Positions 38,673 to 51,882 of a DNA stretch of 64,000 bases are shown one piece after another (position 1 is the stretch's first letter; each line of letters starts with the position of its first letter). The notes beneath the pieces are model-generated. The model was not told where the DNA came from. It made no database searches and saw only the letters and a list, made by a program, of their open reading frames with translations. Source of the DNA: Saururus chinensis (Eukaryota > Streptophyta > Magnoliopsida > Piperales > Saururaceae); contig CP141146.1 in NCBI GenBank assembly GCA_035235625.1, forward strand, positions 17,478,501-17,542,500, given 5' to 3'. Made by a program: the position numbers and the translations under genes.

Positions 38673-40990
38673 TCATAATCTCCTACGTCCATGGCCTTGA
38701 TGGTGCTGTATGAGCTCCTCCTCATGATCTGCATGTTTTGGCTCCGGCTCCGGCTCCGGCTCCGGCTGGGCATGTGGCTCTAGCTCTGGCTCCGACTCCG
38801 GTTCAGCATAAGTAATAGATAGTTCAACATGAGCTTGCCGATGTTGTCTATAATATAAAATCGGCTCTGCCTGAGCTATATATGTGCAGTGACCGGAAAT
38901 GATGAACGGGGAAGAGAGCTATGCATTGCTGATGACGATGAAATATCAAGGAATGGAGAGTGTATCGACTGTGTCTGAGCGGCCTCGTAGAAAGGATAAT
39001 CTCTATGGACATCCGTAATCACCGACTGAAGCATTGGCAAGCTACAAATGACATCATCATGCTCCCTAATCACCGACTGACATGTTGCTAATAAGTTCTC
39101 ACTCGAAGTGTAGGTGTTAATTATGTCAGTCAAATGCGTATGTGTACGTTGAACTACATGAAGCTATAAAAAAATAAATTAAAAAATAGATAAATAATTA
39201 ATAAGAAATAAGAAAATAATATGTGCATTAATTAACAAAGTTATACTTACCAAAGCTGCCTCAGACGCTCCCCTAGGCTGATATGTCATCTCCTCATATC
39301 ATCGTGCAGTAAAATATATTGTCGTGTAATCGATAAATACCACTGCATATATGCGCTATGCACATCTCACGATGTCGTAGCCATCTGTCCTATGATAACA
39401 GTGGCTCTCCTATCTTCCCATTGAGCGATATATAATGCATGATGTAAAGTCCAGTCGGTAATATGGCGGCCCTGTCGAGTGATACGATGGACAAACTCGA
39501 CGGTAGATGGTGGGACCCCTTGCTCCTAGTTAAACTAGAGCATTACCCGATCTGGCACATACATCTCTACTATCTCATAATATATTAATGGAGTTCATGA
39601 TAGCCACACCTCTTGACCATCAGTGCATAGAGGAGGTAACACAACCAATACTTCCGGTGAGTACGACTGCCAAATAACCTATACAATATATAAAGATAAT
39701 TTAGCTTAAATAACGATAATTTTTTTATAATCATTACAAAAAAAGTTAAACACGACAATAAAATTACCTGATATGGCCGTTGGTGGTCTAACTCCCCTCT
39801 ATACAATTGGAGGACTCCTTGTGGATTTTCTGTTATCTTTTTCCGAACATTCCACCTTAAGGAGTTAAATTTAAAAAATGATTTCAGCATATGTATATAA
39901 AACATTGCTAAAACAATTAAGTGTTAAACAAAAATATAGCTTACCTCGGTCCTAACGGAGCACCCTTGGCTAAGCGACCCATCTCAGCACTTGGTCGTCT
40001 GACGTATAAATGCTCCCACGACCATAGCTATGTCAAAAAATATGATAACATATTAAATAAAATTAAAGAATTATACGTAAAAAAAATATTTAAAGTTATG
40101 AATTCATTTACCTGAAGAAGGGTCAGACAACCTGCAATCCTTGAGGTCATGGCCTGACATGCTTTCCCTAACTCTTAGTATAAAAATGCAAGAGTAGCAC
40201 TACCCCATGAATACGCACTCACCATGTCCAAATCCACAAGGAGGGAGAGATAGGCCATATGTACAGGGCTACTCGTGGTATCCGCAAATATTGTCACTCC
40301 AAGTAAATGTAAAAGATAGGCTTGTGCATGTTACTCGATAACTATCTCCGTAGCATTGGCTGGGAGCTCTCGAAACTCTTGTAAGAGCCATCGAAGGCTC
40401 ACTTGGCTACCACACATCACTGTAGTAGGAGGAGCTCTACTAAGAAGTCTAACTAATATATCCACATGAGCTCCTCCTATCGTGCCTGTCACCGCATGTC
40501 CATCGATGCGAAGTCCTAACAGAACTGCCACATCCATGAGAGTGATGGACATCTCTCCATAGGGCAAATGAAACGTCTGTGTCTCCCTCCTCCATCTCTC
40601 AACAAGAGCTGTCAATAGAGGCTGATCGAGATGGACGTATCTAAGATGAATGAAATGCCCAAATCCCACTTGCTCGATATAGGGCAACATACGATCATCC
40701 ACTAGCCAATGGCGGAGATACGAAAAATGCTCAGTGCACTCAAGGCACCCGGGGTCATATAATAAATTTTAAAATTATAACCCACCATACTCTATCGTTT
40801 AAAAAAATGGAACAAAATTTAAAAAGAGTTATCATACCTCTCCTCTCCAAATAGCAGTCGACCTATGTGACTCCTGCTCTAAGAGTACAAAATCATCAAT
40901 CAGGCCTGACCCGTAAGAAGGCTCTACATGATCCATATGATCTAGGAGAATTAAGAGAATATCATCAATCGTTAGGAACATATGCTCATA
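38673..40990 (-). pseudogene. Plant mobile domain (MAIN-like) gene, broken
   Basis: Pieces in order on the minus strand: 40990-40841 (FVLLEQESHRSTAIWRGE, GTATGA donor); 40755-40140 with DPGCLECTEHFSYLRHWLVD, FHLPYGEMSITLMDVAVLLG and LRIDG; then WSWEHLYVRRPSAEMGR (40035-39965), ENPQGVLQLYRGELDHQRPY (to ~39769), a stretch with DWTLHHALYIAQWEDRRA (39390-39700), and a C-terminal Glu-Pro repeat ending HGRRRL at 38673. These are the conserved blocks of plant mobile domain proteins, which occur free, as host MAIN genes, or inside Mutator elements. In-frame stops occur after EIVIE (near 40336) and after AFLY (near 40178), and further on. Confidence 0.8.
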
Positions 40991-41028
40991 CCTAAAATAG
41001 AGAATAAATAAAGAGATTGATTATATGT

Positions 41029-43855
41029 TTACCAATCAACATGAAGGTTTCTACATGCTCTACTATTGTGCCCACTTTGTTTACACCTCCCGCATTTATA
41101 TCCTCCTCTACTATCTCTCTCCATCGTTCTACTATCCATTGTATTCCTAATGCGAACAGACTGTGGGCGACTGGGTTGCCTTGTTGCTATTGGAGGGTAT
41201 AACACAAAAGGTATATCCCTCTCCCAATACTCCCGACCAAGAGGAGAATACAATTCTGCAGAGTACACATTTTTATAAGTGGACGATGTGTAAAACAGTG
41301 ATGCTTGTATCAACTCCCACCGCTTTGCCCACAGGTGATAAGGTGAGTGCAAGGATAACCATAAACCTGAGGGATGTTGCATGTACAAGTATGCATTCTC
41401 GCATTTACCATAACCTTCCAGTCACGAATAGACGTCACTTCGTATTGACCGCTGTTGATCCTATTAACTATATACTCCCCAAATTTTCTTGTTTGTTATC
41501 TCATTATCGCTTCCACTCTAGAAGTATACAAGGTGGCCATGGCAGATGAGCATAAAATCATTTAACGAAGAATTTTATGACCCGATAAAAAATAGCTGAC
41601 ACTAAAGCCTGAATGGGTAATCCTCGTGCCCCCTTCAATACACTATTTAAACTTTCAGCCATATTTGTAGTCGTCATGCCAAATGTCCTACAACCACCGT
41701 GGGCAAGGGACCACTGTGTAGGATGCAATTCTCCTCCTAAGAGGAGATGTTTTTCTCTAGAACTCTCCTGACTAATCAAGTCCATTTTAGCATCAAACTT
41801 TTCTACTATAAGTGCACAAGCTGTTGCCCCAATCCGTCAATGTATCATTTTTGAACTCCTTAAAATTTGCTTTTATGTGACGGATACAATAACGATGGTG
41901 GTACAGAGGCTCGGGAAGAACCTCAGGCACGACCTTTTGAAGCCCCTTATGCTGATCTAAAATAATGACGATGTCCGTCATGCCCATCAGTACATGATCC
42001 CTCAGTTCTATTAAGAACCATTTCTAATTGTCTCCATCTTCCTTCCCAACAAGCCTGAATGCTAAAGAAAATAACCCATTGTTTCCATTTGTAGCCATTG
42101 CAGCTATAAGAGCACTAGGATATCTGCCATACAAGTGAGTGACATCAACACCAATCACGAGGATGCAATGTCGAAACCCCATTGTAGATGGCCCAAATGC
42201 CCAAAACAACCGCACAAATCTTCTACGTATGCCACCATCTGCACAATGTACTTCATCATCCTCTAAGTGGTAGTAAGTGTCAGGATTCGCTTCTTGCACC
42301 GCCCTTAGGTACATTGGCAACAATTTATATGATTCCACCCAATCCCCATAAATAGCCTTGATCGCCATATTCCTTGCTGCCCATTCTTTCTTATAAGATA
42401 TGCCAACATGATACTTCTCATTCATTCTTTGAATAATATCCCCTGGTGTGAGAGTTAATTCGGCTTGGATAGCGGGCATTATGACCTTCGAAATAAAGGA
42501 GGCACTGCACTGCCTATGATCTGTGCTAAGCTAGGCATTCCGACATGTGTGGTCACCTTTGTACGTCTTAAATTTAACGTACCCTCCACCCCTTTTTATT
42601 GAACCATGAACTTTCCGAGGGCAAGTATTATCAATGCACTTCACTGTATACTCTGACAAATTTGTTTGTACAACCTTGTATTCGACATGATTTTGAATAG
42701 AAAACTCCTACAAGGCTGTAACAAATGCTTCTTTATTCTCAAAGATGCGGCCAACATATAACTCATCTTCGTTTTGTTGGTCCATATCCATGGCAGAATT
42801 AATTGCTGCATCTATCTCCTCATTTGTGATGTGTGCATAGAGTGGCTCCATTTCATAGTATGGCGGCTCTTCATCATCTACATTCATATCATTTGCGGTA
42901 ATAGCATTGTCTACCACATCATCCCTCTCTCCGTCAACCATCTATTGAGCGCTTTCTTCACCTCTGACCTCTTCTTCATTTATGTTTGAATCTTCTCCAC
43001 TTGCTTCGCCAATATTATCTTCACATTCGTTATCCTCATTTTCATCAATATCTTCATCGTGGACATATTCCCCCCTACATATGAACATCGCATATGTATT
43101 AAATTTCATATGCCTAAAAATGTTACATTCATTTGTGAATATAAATTTCACCTTTGATTGGATGGTCCAGCATCTGTATGACCAACATATGTGTAGGGGT
43201 AATGAATGCCCATCAAACTTTGAGTTCCATACCATGCACCGCCTTGAGACATTTGAAAGCTAAATGGCTCGTGTGCATGCGTTGTGGACCTTCCATATTA
43301 CACACAAACAAAATTCAAAATTTAGCTTCCTATATTTCATTGATAATTATAAGAATCAAACAGGATTCACAACTTAATAACCTTACCTCCAATTAGGTCC
43401 ACTTCCATCGTAAATAGGGGTAGACGACCTATGACGTTCATTTGAAGCTACTGTCATAGATAAATTCCTTCTTCTTCATCATCCACTCGCATTTGCATAT
43501 GTCTTTCATTGTTCACATTTCTTTCAGAGCTCCTGTGAGAGCTCCTATATGAACTACTTTGCCTTTCACTAGGCACTCGGGCCTCTTTTTCGAGAAATAA
43601 GTCGAAACAAATTATGTGACATGAGAGGTCAAACATAAAACTCATTGATGCATCATCATTTATACATATTTGTCTTGAATTTGATCCATATGTTGGAATA
43701 CCACATTTTATAGTGATTTTCCATTTTCTTCGATCCCACCTAGTCTTGCTAGCTACTTTGCATCTCAAATTCATCATATGTAGACGGTTTCTTAATTAAT
43801 AATCTTTCTGTGCGTCCGTCATAGTTAAGTAAAAATCTAACCATTTCTTCTGCCA
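41029..43855 (-). pseudogene. MuDR-type transposase, broken
   Basis: The start is at 43855 (MAEEMVRFLLNYDG, a PB1-like N-terminus). An acidic region follows, then a DNA-binding-like part (KCIDNTCPRKVHGS, near 42600), the DDE core with GVDVTHLYGRYPSALIAAMA (near 42120), ILDQHKGLQ (near 41960) and TNMAESLNSVLKGARGLPI (near 41640). Downstream are a degraded SWIM region and a CCHC knuckle (CGRCKQSGHNSRAC, near 41070). Disruptions include stops near 42711, near 42540 and at 42024, and a frameshift near 41800. Not functional. Confidence 0.82.
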
Positions 43856-44649
43856 TCTCTATTCACTTAATTCATAAACAATAGATTAAATTTATATTAA
43901 ATTAAGCAATTGTCTCAAAACTAAGAGGCTAAAATTAAATTAAGCAATTGCCTCATATATCAACGAGCAATACTCAGACACTTCTTCACATATTCCTTCT
44001 CTTATCCAAAGAAGGCAACAAATATTCTCATGCACTTCTTCAAATATTAAATCTACCCTATTGATAAAAATATTAAACTATTACTAGCAATCTCTCTATA
44101 TAATATCAAAACTAAATTTGAGCTAACTGAGTGAAATCTCGGTCACCAAATATATAATAAAAGGAAAAAAAATTAACATATGCCTTAGTAAACATATTTT
44201 ACCTTCCTTCTAGATGCTTAGTTTCGAAAATCGATCAATATGGAGGATCAACAAGTAGTAACCATGCCATTTAGCTATTCATGGCAGTGTTTTTAAAATT
44301 GATCTAGCCACCATTGACCCGGCCACCAACCATTGGTGTCCGGTTGGAGTTAACTAGGCATATATGATAACTGAGCTAAATGAGCTGGGTTTCATCTAAG
44401 AACGAACGAATAGAGCAAGGTCCTAACAACAAAAATAACTCCTAAAACGCATACTCATACATGCTATTCAATTTAGGAGAAATTAGGGTAATCACATTAT
44501 TAGATTTAGGGAAAACGTACCTGAAACACTATGGAGGACAGGATCGAGAACGGCAGCACGATGGCGGGGTGGATCTAGGTCAGTAGAAGGCACGGCCGAG
44601 CGGAGGGGCGAGCAGAAGCGAACTGGATCGGAGAAGGGGGAGCAAAATA

Positions 44650-44909
44650 AGAAGAAGATGATTTCATCCTTTAAACGGACAAAATCGGCTTTGGTTAAGA
44701 AGCCGTCGAGCGAAATCGACTTTGGTTAAGTTGATTTCGTCCTTCTAAAGGACGAAATCGGTTCAACTGTGTTAAAACGTTAAACCGGTTTCATCCTTTA
44801 GAAGGACGAAATCGACTTAAACCTGATTTCGTAGCTAAAAAAAAAGCCACGCAAGTGCCAGCTGCTTGGCTGGCACCTGTGTGGCAAAAAGGAACACCAC
44901 TTTGGAAAA
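44650..44909. repeat. Terminal inverted repeat, right
   Basis: Three copies of a CCTTTA(G/A)AAGGACGAAAT-like unit, then a GCCAGCTGCTTGGCTGGC hairpin and the outer GGCAAAAAGGAACACCACTTTG. Confidence 0.7.
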
Positions 44910-45987
44910 TAATTAAATTTTTTTAATTATTATTTAAATAATTTTCCCATATGGATCAAATATTTTTTTTAAATAAACTTATTAATATAAGACAAAGAGA
45001 ATATTACTTTGGTAGAAAGATGCATTTGTTAATAGAAATAAAAATTATCTCTTACTACGAAAGATTAGTCAATGCAACATAGATATTAAGTTAAATTTTC
45101 CTATCTGCCTCATTAAGGTTTTTTGAGGGCTTTGGTAGCTGAACTGTGATCTTCCTTATTTGCCTCATTTATATTCGTTCCGTCCCATAAGCTTCATTAA
45201 CTTTTTTAAAATGAATTATTTTGAAAAATGCTAAGGAGGTAGGTGCTTTGGTTGTTGGGTGGTTGAGACTATTTACTCATCCTAACATGGAACAGACATC
45301 GAACCTGATACATAGATACCAGGTGAGGAGGATGCTACGTCTGAAGTAGGTCTCATTTACGGCTGCTGAACAACAATAGACAATAATGGGAGCCGGATTT
45401 GCCAAGAGTTGTCAACAGAAAGAATTTTTGGAGTCAGTCGCCTAAAGTGTGCTTGGTGTCTGATGGGCAATTACTTCCATATTAATTAGTTGAGGAGCAT
45501 GCACTCATGCTGCTGATCAGCCTGTTTGACGTCATCGTGGGCCTAAATGAATGCTTGTGGCCCCATAATTTGAATACCGGTAAGAGGGTCCATCAAACGG
45601 AGGATGAGCATTGTACTCCTTTGAAGTTTGAATTTATATTAATAATTATATTTAAAATTTTAATATTTTTTATTAAATAGTGAGACCCAAAATTTGGAGA
45701 ATGGAAAATAAGATTCTGAGACGTTTTTTTAAGTATTCAATCATTGAAATTGAACCAAATGAAATTATTAATATGTAGTAAATATTTTTTTAAAATAACT
45801 TATTAATATAGGATTGAGGAATAGTTCAAAAATGCACTTATTAACAAAAATAAGAAATTTCTTACTAAAAAAAGATGAGTCAATGCAATGTAGATATTAA
45901 ATAAACTTTTCCTATCGGCCTCATTTATATTAAGGTTTTTTAGGGCTTTTGTCGGTGAAATGTGTTTTTAATTATTTACCTCATTTA
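44910..45987. repeat. Diverged tandem copy of AT-rich sequence, gene-free
   Basis: 44930-45160 resembles 45775-45960, and 45660-45790 resembles 38090-38230 on the far side of the Mutator element. The Mutator element therefore appears to have landed inside one unit of a local duplication. A CGTTCCGTCCCATAAGC Stowaway-like end lies at about 45177. Confidence 0.5.
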
Positions 45988-46810
45988 GGGGCCGTTTGAG
46001 AGGCGATTTCTGCCCCAGAAAGTAATTTGTTAAGGGTGAAAATCGCTTAACGGTATGGAAGGGCAATTTTCCTTCTGGGTTAAAATCGTGACAGAAATGG
46101 CTTTCAAGGTTGTTTTTCCTTTCTACGGAGGCGGAAATTATAATGAGAACAAGTGACACAACTGTTGGAAGAAGAAGCATCACTAAAACGAAAGTTTCAC
46201 CTTGGTAAGTGCTTGTCAGCTTGTACCAATCTAGAATTGTTGAAATCTGGCCAATAAATCCATGCCTACCTTGTCAGAAGCGAACTGGAGGACGGTGGCC
46301 CTGTAAAAAAAATGCAGTGATTTACGACGAAGCATGTAGTTGCAGCAGCTCTGCAAACTGTTAAAGGCACTGCAGCTTGCCAGCTTCAGATCTAAAGGGT
46401 GACTTGTAACTTGTAAGTCAACACTCCAGGCAAGCATTCAGAGTGAAATGTTTTCTGACCATGTACTATGCTATCCATGCTGCAACTGGGCTAGGGATGG
46501 GAACCCAGGTGGCAAAGATGGAGTTCTTGATGTTTGATATTGATAGGATCTTGAGGGCGAATGACATGTTTTAGTTGGACAACTATCTCAACGACGAGAG
46601 TAACAACGCTCTGACTCATAAGGTTACGAAAGTCATTTCACGTATAACAATTAGGCTTCTTAAACCCGGCTATCCAATCGTCCAAACGGTACACAAATGC
46701 CTTTTTACATTGACCATCCAAACGTCACTACTTTTTACTTTTCTTTCTCAAAAGTAATTTAATAAAAAATCGATTTACTTTCCACTTGAAAGTGGAAGCC
46801 AAACAGGCCC
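45988..46810. mobile_element. PIF/Harbinger (Tourist-like) element, 823 bp
   Basis: The left end reads GGGGCCGTTTGAGAGGCGAT; the right end, reverse-complemented, reads GGGCCTGTTTGGCTTCCAC. TTA flanks both sides (45985-45987 and 46811-46813), the usual 3-bp duplication of the superfamily. No transposase is present. Confidence 0.7.
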
Positions 46811-46811
46811 T

Positions 46812-46927
46812 TATGCTCCATCTTGCCCACATTAATATCTCTGTTTAGCTTTTCAAAAGAAATTAAAATTAATTTATTTTAAAAAATGAAATGGAGCTAT
46901 TACTATGGGACGGAGGGAATATTATTA
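46812..46927. mobile_element. Stowaway-like MITE remnant
   Basis: The right end ATGGGACGGAGGGAAT is the reverse complement of the common CTCCCTCCGTCCCAT end. The left end (TCCATCTTGCCCACATTAAT) is degenerate. Confidence 0.45.
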
Positions 46928-49283
46928 AGATACCCAAAATTTTCATATGATATTTTTGTGTATTTAATTAATTATTAATATGTATTAAAAATAAACTTTT
47001 TTATAGATTTATGATTTTTTTAAAGTTCTTGACAATCTTGTATGCATGTATGTGTGTGATTTACCTTGATGTTCTTGTGTTGAATTATGATGAAAATGCT
47101 TTCAAAGTGTTGATGAACTTATTTAATAATAATACTAATTACAAAGTAATAAACTCAGAAAAGTAGTAATGGTGATAAATATATATTTTATTTAACTTTT
47201 TATAAACACAAAGTTTCTATCGGTAAGCATCGACATGTCAGTCTCTTTGTCGGTGAAGTTATTTGTCATTGTCGATAAGGTTCAACATATCAATTACTTC
47301 GCTAATGACAGGCTAGATTCACTATCAGTATGCCAACGATAGCTTACCAACTGGCTTGAATTGCACAAAGAAGTGATTTTCAGGCGGTTCTTGTGATGGT
47401 TATGCACTAAAATCTAGTTATCTCTGCTCAATATAAATACCTTTGACAATCCTTGACCCAAATGCTTCCGAATCTCTAACTTTGTGTCGAAGACAGAGGA
47501 CTAGGGCACATCAAAGTTTGGAGTAAGAAAGAAGACGACCAAATTTGTAGAAACCATTGTGTTTTGTGAAGGAAAAAAGTTAGATTGCTAACCTTATTAG
47601 TATGATTTGGTTTAGAAGTAAATCTATGAGATGACTGTGATTATCATTTTGCAGGAAAGCATGTAGAAGATGAATTCTGAGATTTTCATCATAAATATCC
47701 TATGTGATCATGTTTACTCATGTTAAATGATTATTTGATAGTATGAATCATTAGCTATCATTGTGGAAAGGTTTGCATTGAAGCATATTTGGAATAATTT
47801 TGGGGAATCGAGAACATTTTCTATTGTCTCTTCCCAATCATTGGCAAGACCATCGATACGTCGGTAATGACATCGGTGAAATGAGAGAGATGACAGTACT
47901 AATATTGACATGATTTGTTGCATTGGTGTGCAATTAGCCAATCATCAATGGTGACTTTAACGCATTGTGTGGTGTCATGAGGTGGGTTACTATAGCTAAC
48001 CCATTGTCGGTGAGGGTTCAACAGCTCGATGATAACTTGGTCGACACATTGGTGAGTCTACTGATAATAAGTCAATGTAGACTATTTTCTAGTGTGAGTT
48101 ATGAAGTTATGTATACTATTATTAAGTATTATAATGACATAATTTTTAGTACTTATAAATGCATGTATATATGATGATGAATATGTTGATGCGTGGGTAA
48201 ATGTGCCATTTATGTGTATGAATCCTTGTATTGGATCATACCATGGACGGTCAGTATTTGACACACAAGGTTGAAGATTCCTAGTATCATGTTAACTCCT
48301 CAAGTTAGTCATTTAGCCACGTTAAATAAAAGGGTATGGTATGAAAAAAGATCATAGTCTTTCGGCTCCCTAAAGGAGAGAGTTATGTATAGCTGCTCTA
48401 CTAAATAGAGTTAGGTCTGAATGGACTTGAGAATTAAAAGATGACTTGTCTTTTGTGGTGCAATATATGAAGTTTTAAATTTAATGGTAGTTGAGATCTC
48501 AACCACCTGGGTCCATGAGCTCTTGTAGGTCTTAGCATCATGGCGTGGATGGAACGGGTAAGCTTTAGAATAATTGAGGTCGAAATTGTGAGTAGTTTAT
48601 GGGCTAGTGAGTGATAAAGACTCCTAGACATTACTATTGTGTCATAAAGGACCTTTGTGACCTACACTTAGGGAGCAAATGACACATAAGTGTGGTCATG
48701 GTAACAAAATATTTATATTCTTATGCTTTTGAATATGCCGATATATTGTGGTTAAATTCTATTTATTTGTTTTACCTAATGTACTTGTAAAATGATGATG
48801 ATAATCAGCTGGTTTATGTTGTATATGATTAATGAATATTTTACCAATACCTAGTACTTGTTTAGCTATACCACTATGTATATTTGTATACTTAGCATCT
48901 TTGTGATGCAGGTTCATAGGAAAAGTGACTGGGTAGGGACTATGATGTCAGAAATGACAACCAACTTTATTCGTAGTGTGATGTAGGGAATTTAGAGTGA
49001 ACTTTTTGTACGTGTGTATTTGGACTTAAGCATGTGAGTATGAATTACTTATGGTCATTGTATATTATGGATTTGTAACATGTACTACGGCAAGACCTTG
49101 CGTGTTTGTAGTATGGTTTGACCTTGTCTAATATATTATTCTAGTTTGATTATGAGGACATTTGAAAATGAGTGGATCACCTTTGAGATAATTTTGTCAT
49201 GAGTTTGACAAAAGTTTTTTTATAAATTGTTTTTGTTGATTGAGTTATGAAAAATAAGTTTTAAAATCTCCAGGCATTAGAAC
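46928..49283 (+). mobile_element. 5' LTR of gypsy copy 2
   Basis: Matches 58121-58907 plus 62206-62769 (the 3' LTR) in order: both start (T/A)GATACCC, share TTAATTAATTATTAAT, GTTGAATT and the TTAAATGAT(T/C)ATTTGATAGT stretch. At that last stretch the 5' copy is uninterrupted and shows the empty site of the solo LTR. It ends at CAGGCATTAGA just before the primer site. Confidence 0.85.
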
Positions 49284-49286
49284 TTG

Positions 49287-49297
49287 GTATCAGAGAT
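49287..49297 (+). other. tRNA-iMet primer binding site
   Basis: TTGGTATCAGAG lies a few bases after the 5' LTR end; it is complementary to the 3' end of initiator Met tRNA and used to prime reverse transcription. Confidence 0.85.
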
Positions 49298-49329
49298 AAG
49301 GTTTATTTGGTCTACATGTTTGAAATCAT

Positions 49330-50630
49330 AGTGTATTACAATTGTAAATTATTTGATGAGGTAGAAGTAGTAACTTACTTAGTGTGTACATTTGAACATG
49401 TAGAAATTAATGGCACCCAACACCTCAAACTGAGTAAGACAAGCGGTGGCATAGTAGAATGGGTAGGAGACCCATCAGCTACAAATGTAGCTACTACTGT
49501 TGTTACTGCAACAATACTCATTTTGGCTAGGGGTGTACTGCGAGGGAACTATGGAAATAATTCTACCGCATCTTCATCGGGAGCCACTGATACTACTTTG
49601 ACACCTGTGAAGATGATGAATATGTTCCATAATATGACTCAAACCCTCCAAGCCCAAACTTAGCTTCAAACCCAATTTGATTTGAAAAAACTCAAGGAGA
49701 AGGAAAAGACTAGAAATGAGAACATAAATGCTACTACCTTGGAAAAGTTCAAGAAGATGACTCTAGCGTTTAATGGAGAAGGTAAACCGAAGGAGGCAGA
49801 AAACTAGATTGAAGGATTGGATAAAATATACAAAGCTATAATGGTGTAGCCGAAACCATAAAGTGATTATGAATACATTTTTTTATGAATGGAGGAGCTT
49901 TCTTCTAGTGGAAAATTGTAAGGAATTGATTGTTTAAAGACAAGGAAGTGGTCAAGTTGGATGAGTTCCTAGAAGCATTCAATAAATAATATTTTCTTCC
50001 CCACATTCGGAGACACAAATAGATGAAATTCCTTAATCTCTAGCAAAAAGACTCATATGTGATTAAATATGAAAATAATTTTGTTCAACTTCACCGATTC
50101 ACTCAATATGCTGTCCGAATTGATGAAAAGAAAGTGGAACACTTTGTGTGGGGCTTAAAGTGTGGACACAGATCCAAAGTATTGGCCATGAGACCCACTT
50201 CCTTTGCAGATGTAGTAGCTCAAGGCTTTTATTGGAGGAAGACTTCAATCAATCAGAGCACCTTCAAAGAATAAATGATCAAAACATGAACCCTAGAAGT
50301 GAAGGAGGCAATAAAAGGGGAAAAGGTGGCAATGTGAATGATAATTGACTTTTTAAACAAATGAAGAATACAAAACCTCTTGTGAAGAATTTCGTGACAT
50401 TTGAAAACAAGAGGGGTGAATGGAAGTGCAGGATGTTTGGACAAGGTCACACAGGCAAGACTTTTGAAGGAGAAATTAAATTATGTTACACATGCAATCA
50501 GCTTGGACATATGGCCTATCATTGTTCTCAAGGAACTTAAGGAAATTCGAGTGAAGATGAGGAGAAGAGGGTTAGTGCATGGGTCTTAACTTTGACTGTA
50601 GAAGATTCAAGGGACAATGCAGTTCTTGAA
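49330..50630 (+). pseudogene. gypsy gag (copy 2), broken
   Basis: A Thr/Ala-rich start, the gag core (FVQLHRFTQYAVR, KVEHFVWGLK at 50059-50274) and a CCHC knuckle (CYTCNQLGHMAYHC, near 50483-50530) are present, but stops separate them. Same arrangement as copy 1. Confidence 0.8.
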
Positions 50631-51343
50631 GGTACCTTCCCAATCTTTCAATTAGCTAGAATTTGTATGACCGTGGTGCATCACATTCATTCAATGCTAA
50701 AGTATTTGTGGAGGATGTGGTAAATCCTATAAGTAGATTAGATGTGCAGTTTTCTATTTTCACTCTACTAGGAAAAGTAATCTTAGTTGATGAATGTTTG
50801 AAGGGTGTCTTTTGAATTGGGAGGAAATACTTCATTTGCTTATCTACTTAGTTTAGAGACGATAGATTATGATATTATCTTGGGTATGGATTGGCTTTTG
50901 ACTTACAATACGATGGTAGATTGTAAATTGAAAAAGATAGACTTATGTTTATCGGGCGATAAGTCAATCAAAATTCAAGGAATGATGGGAAGAGAAAATT
51001 CCTTTGTTATTTTTGATATGAGATCTCTATGATTGATATAGATGGGGTGTATTATCTTCATGGCTAGTGTAGTGGTAGTAAGTGAAGAGAAGTATAAGTT
51101 GAAAGAGATACCAGTAGTAAAAGAATTGTCAGATGTCTTTCCGAAGGATCTACTGGGTCTACCTCTAATGAGGGAAGTAGACTTCACTATAGGTATAATT
51201 ATGAGAACATTACCCATTTTGAGGGCTCTGTACCGGATGGCTTCAATAGAGTTAAAAGAACTCAAGACTCAACTCTACAAATTATTCGAGGAGGGGTTTA
51301 TTAGACCAAGTGTCTCACCTTGGGGTGCTCATGGACTTTTATA

Positions 51344-51882
51344 GTCTGGATGTTTGTCTATGTCCGTGTCTATTTTTATATAGAGAGGCTAATTTTTTGT
51401 GTCTAGGGAGACATAGACGCAGACATGGACCAAGTTTTTTGTCTGCCCTAATGGGGAGCTATGGACACAAACATATCCTTGTCCGTATCCATAGACGTAC
51501 GTGTCCACTACCCTTAGCTAACACTCCCATAAATATTAGTGTATTATTAAATACTAGAAGAAAAAAAATAGAATTCAGCATCTTTGTGGCATGTTAGGAC
51601 AATTCAAACTTGCTACATTTGTACTAGACAACTTGAAAACAGGAATCTAGTACCTATGTAGTTTGTTAGGACAATTTTAACATTCTACAAAGCTACTAAA
51701 CAATTTAGATTGAGATAAAATTTAGTTGTTGAAGTATTTGTCCATGTCCATCTGTGTCCGTAGTGAATGGATTTGGACAAAGTATGATATGGACTAGGGC
51801 AAACACGGACAACGGGTATGCAAATGGTGGATGGACACTGACAACCCTATGTCCGTGTCCATTTCTTTCCAAGAGAACCCCT
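51344..51882. mobile_element. ~0.54-kb insertion inside RT (copy 2), same site as copy 1
   Basis: Homologous to 14659-15190 with point differences. The flanking target (GGGGTGCTC before, GGGTGCACC after) is imperfectly duplicated. Contains two CATGTTAGGACAATT-type units and GTCCGTGTC ends. Confidence 0.75.

Larger units (their letters stand above)
38266..44909 (-). mobile_element. Degenerate Mutator-like element with transposase and plant mobile domain gene
   Basis: Imperfect terminal inverted repeats at 38266-38470 and 44650-44909 (outer part CAAAGT(A/G)GTGTTCCTTTTTGCCA) bracket two minus-strand pseudogenes, transposase then PMD. A clean target duplication is not visible. Its ends differ from the Pack-MULE at 25136-36064, so it is not that element's direct helper. 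Confidence 0.75.
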
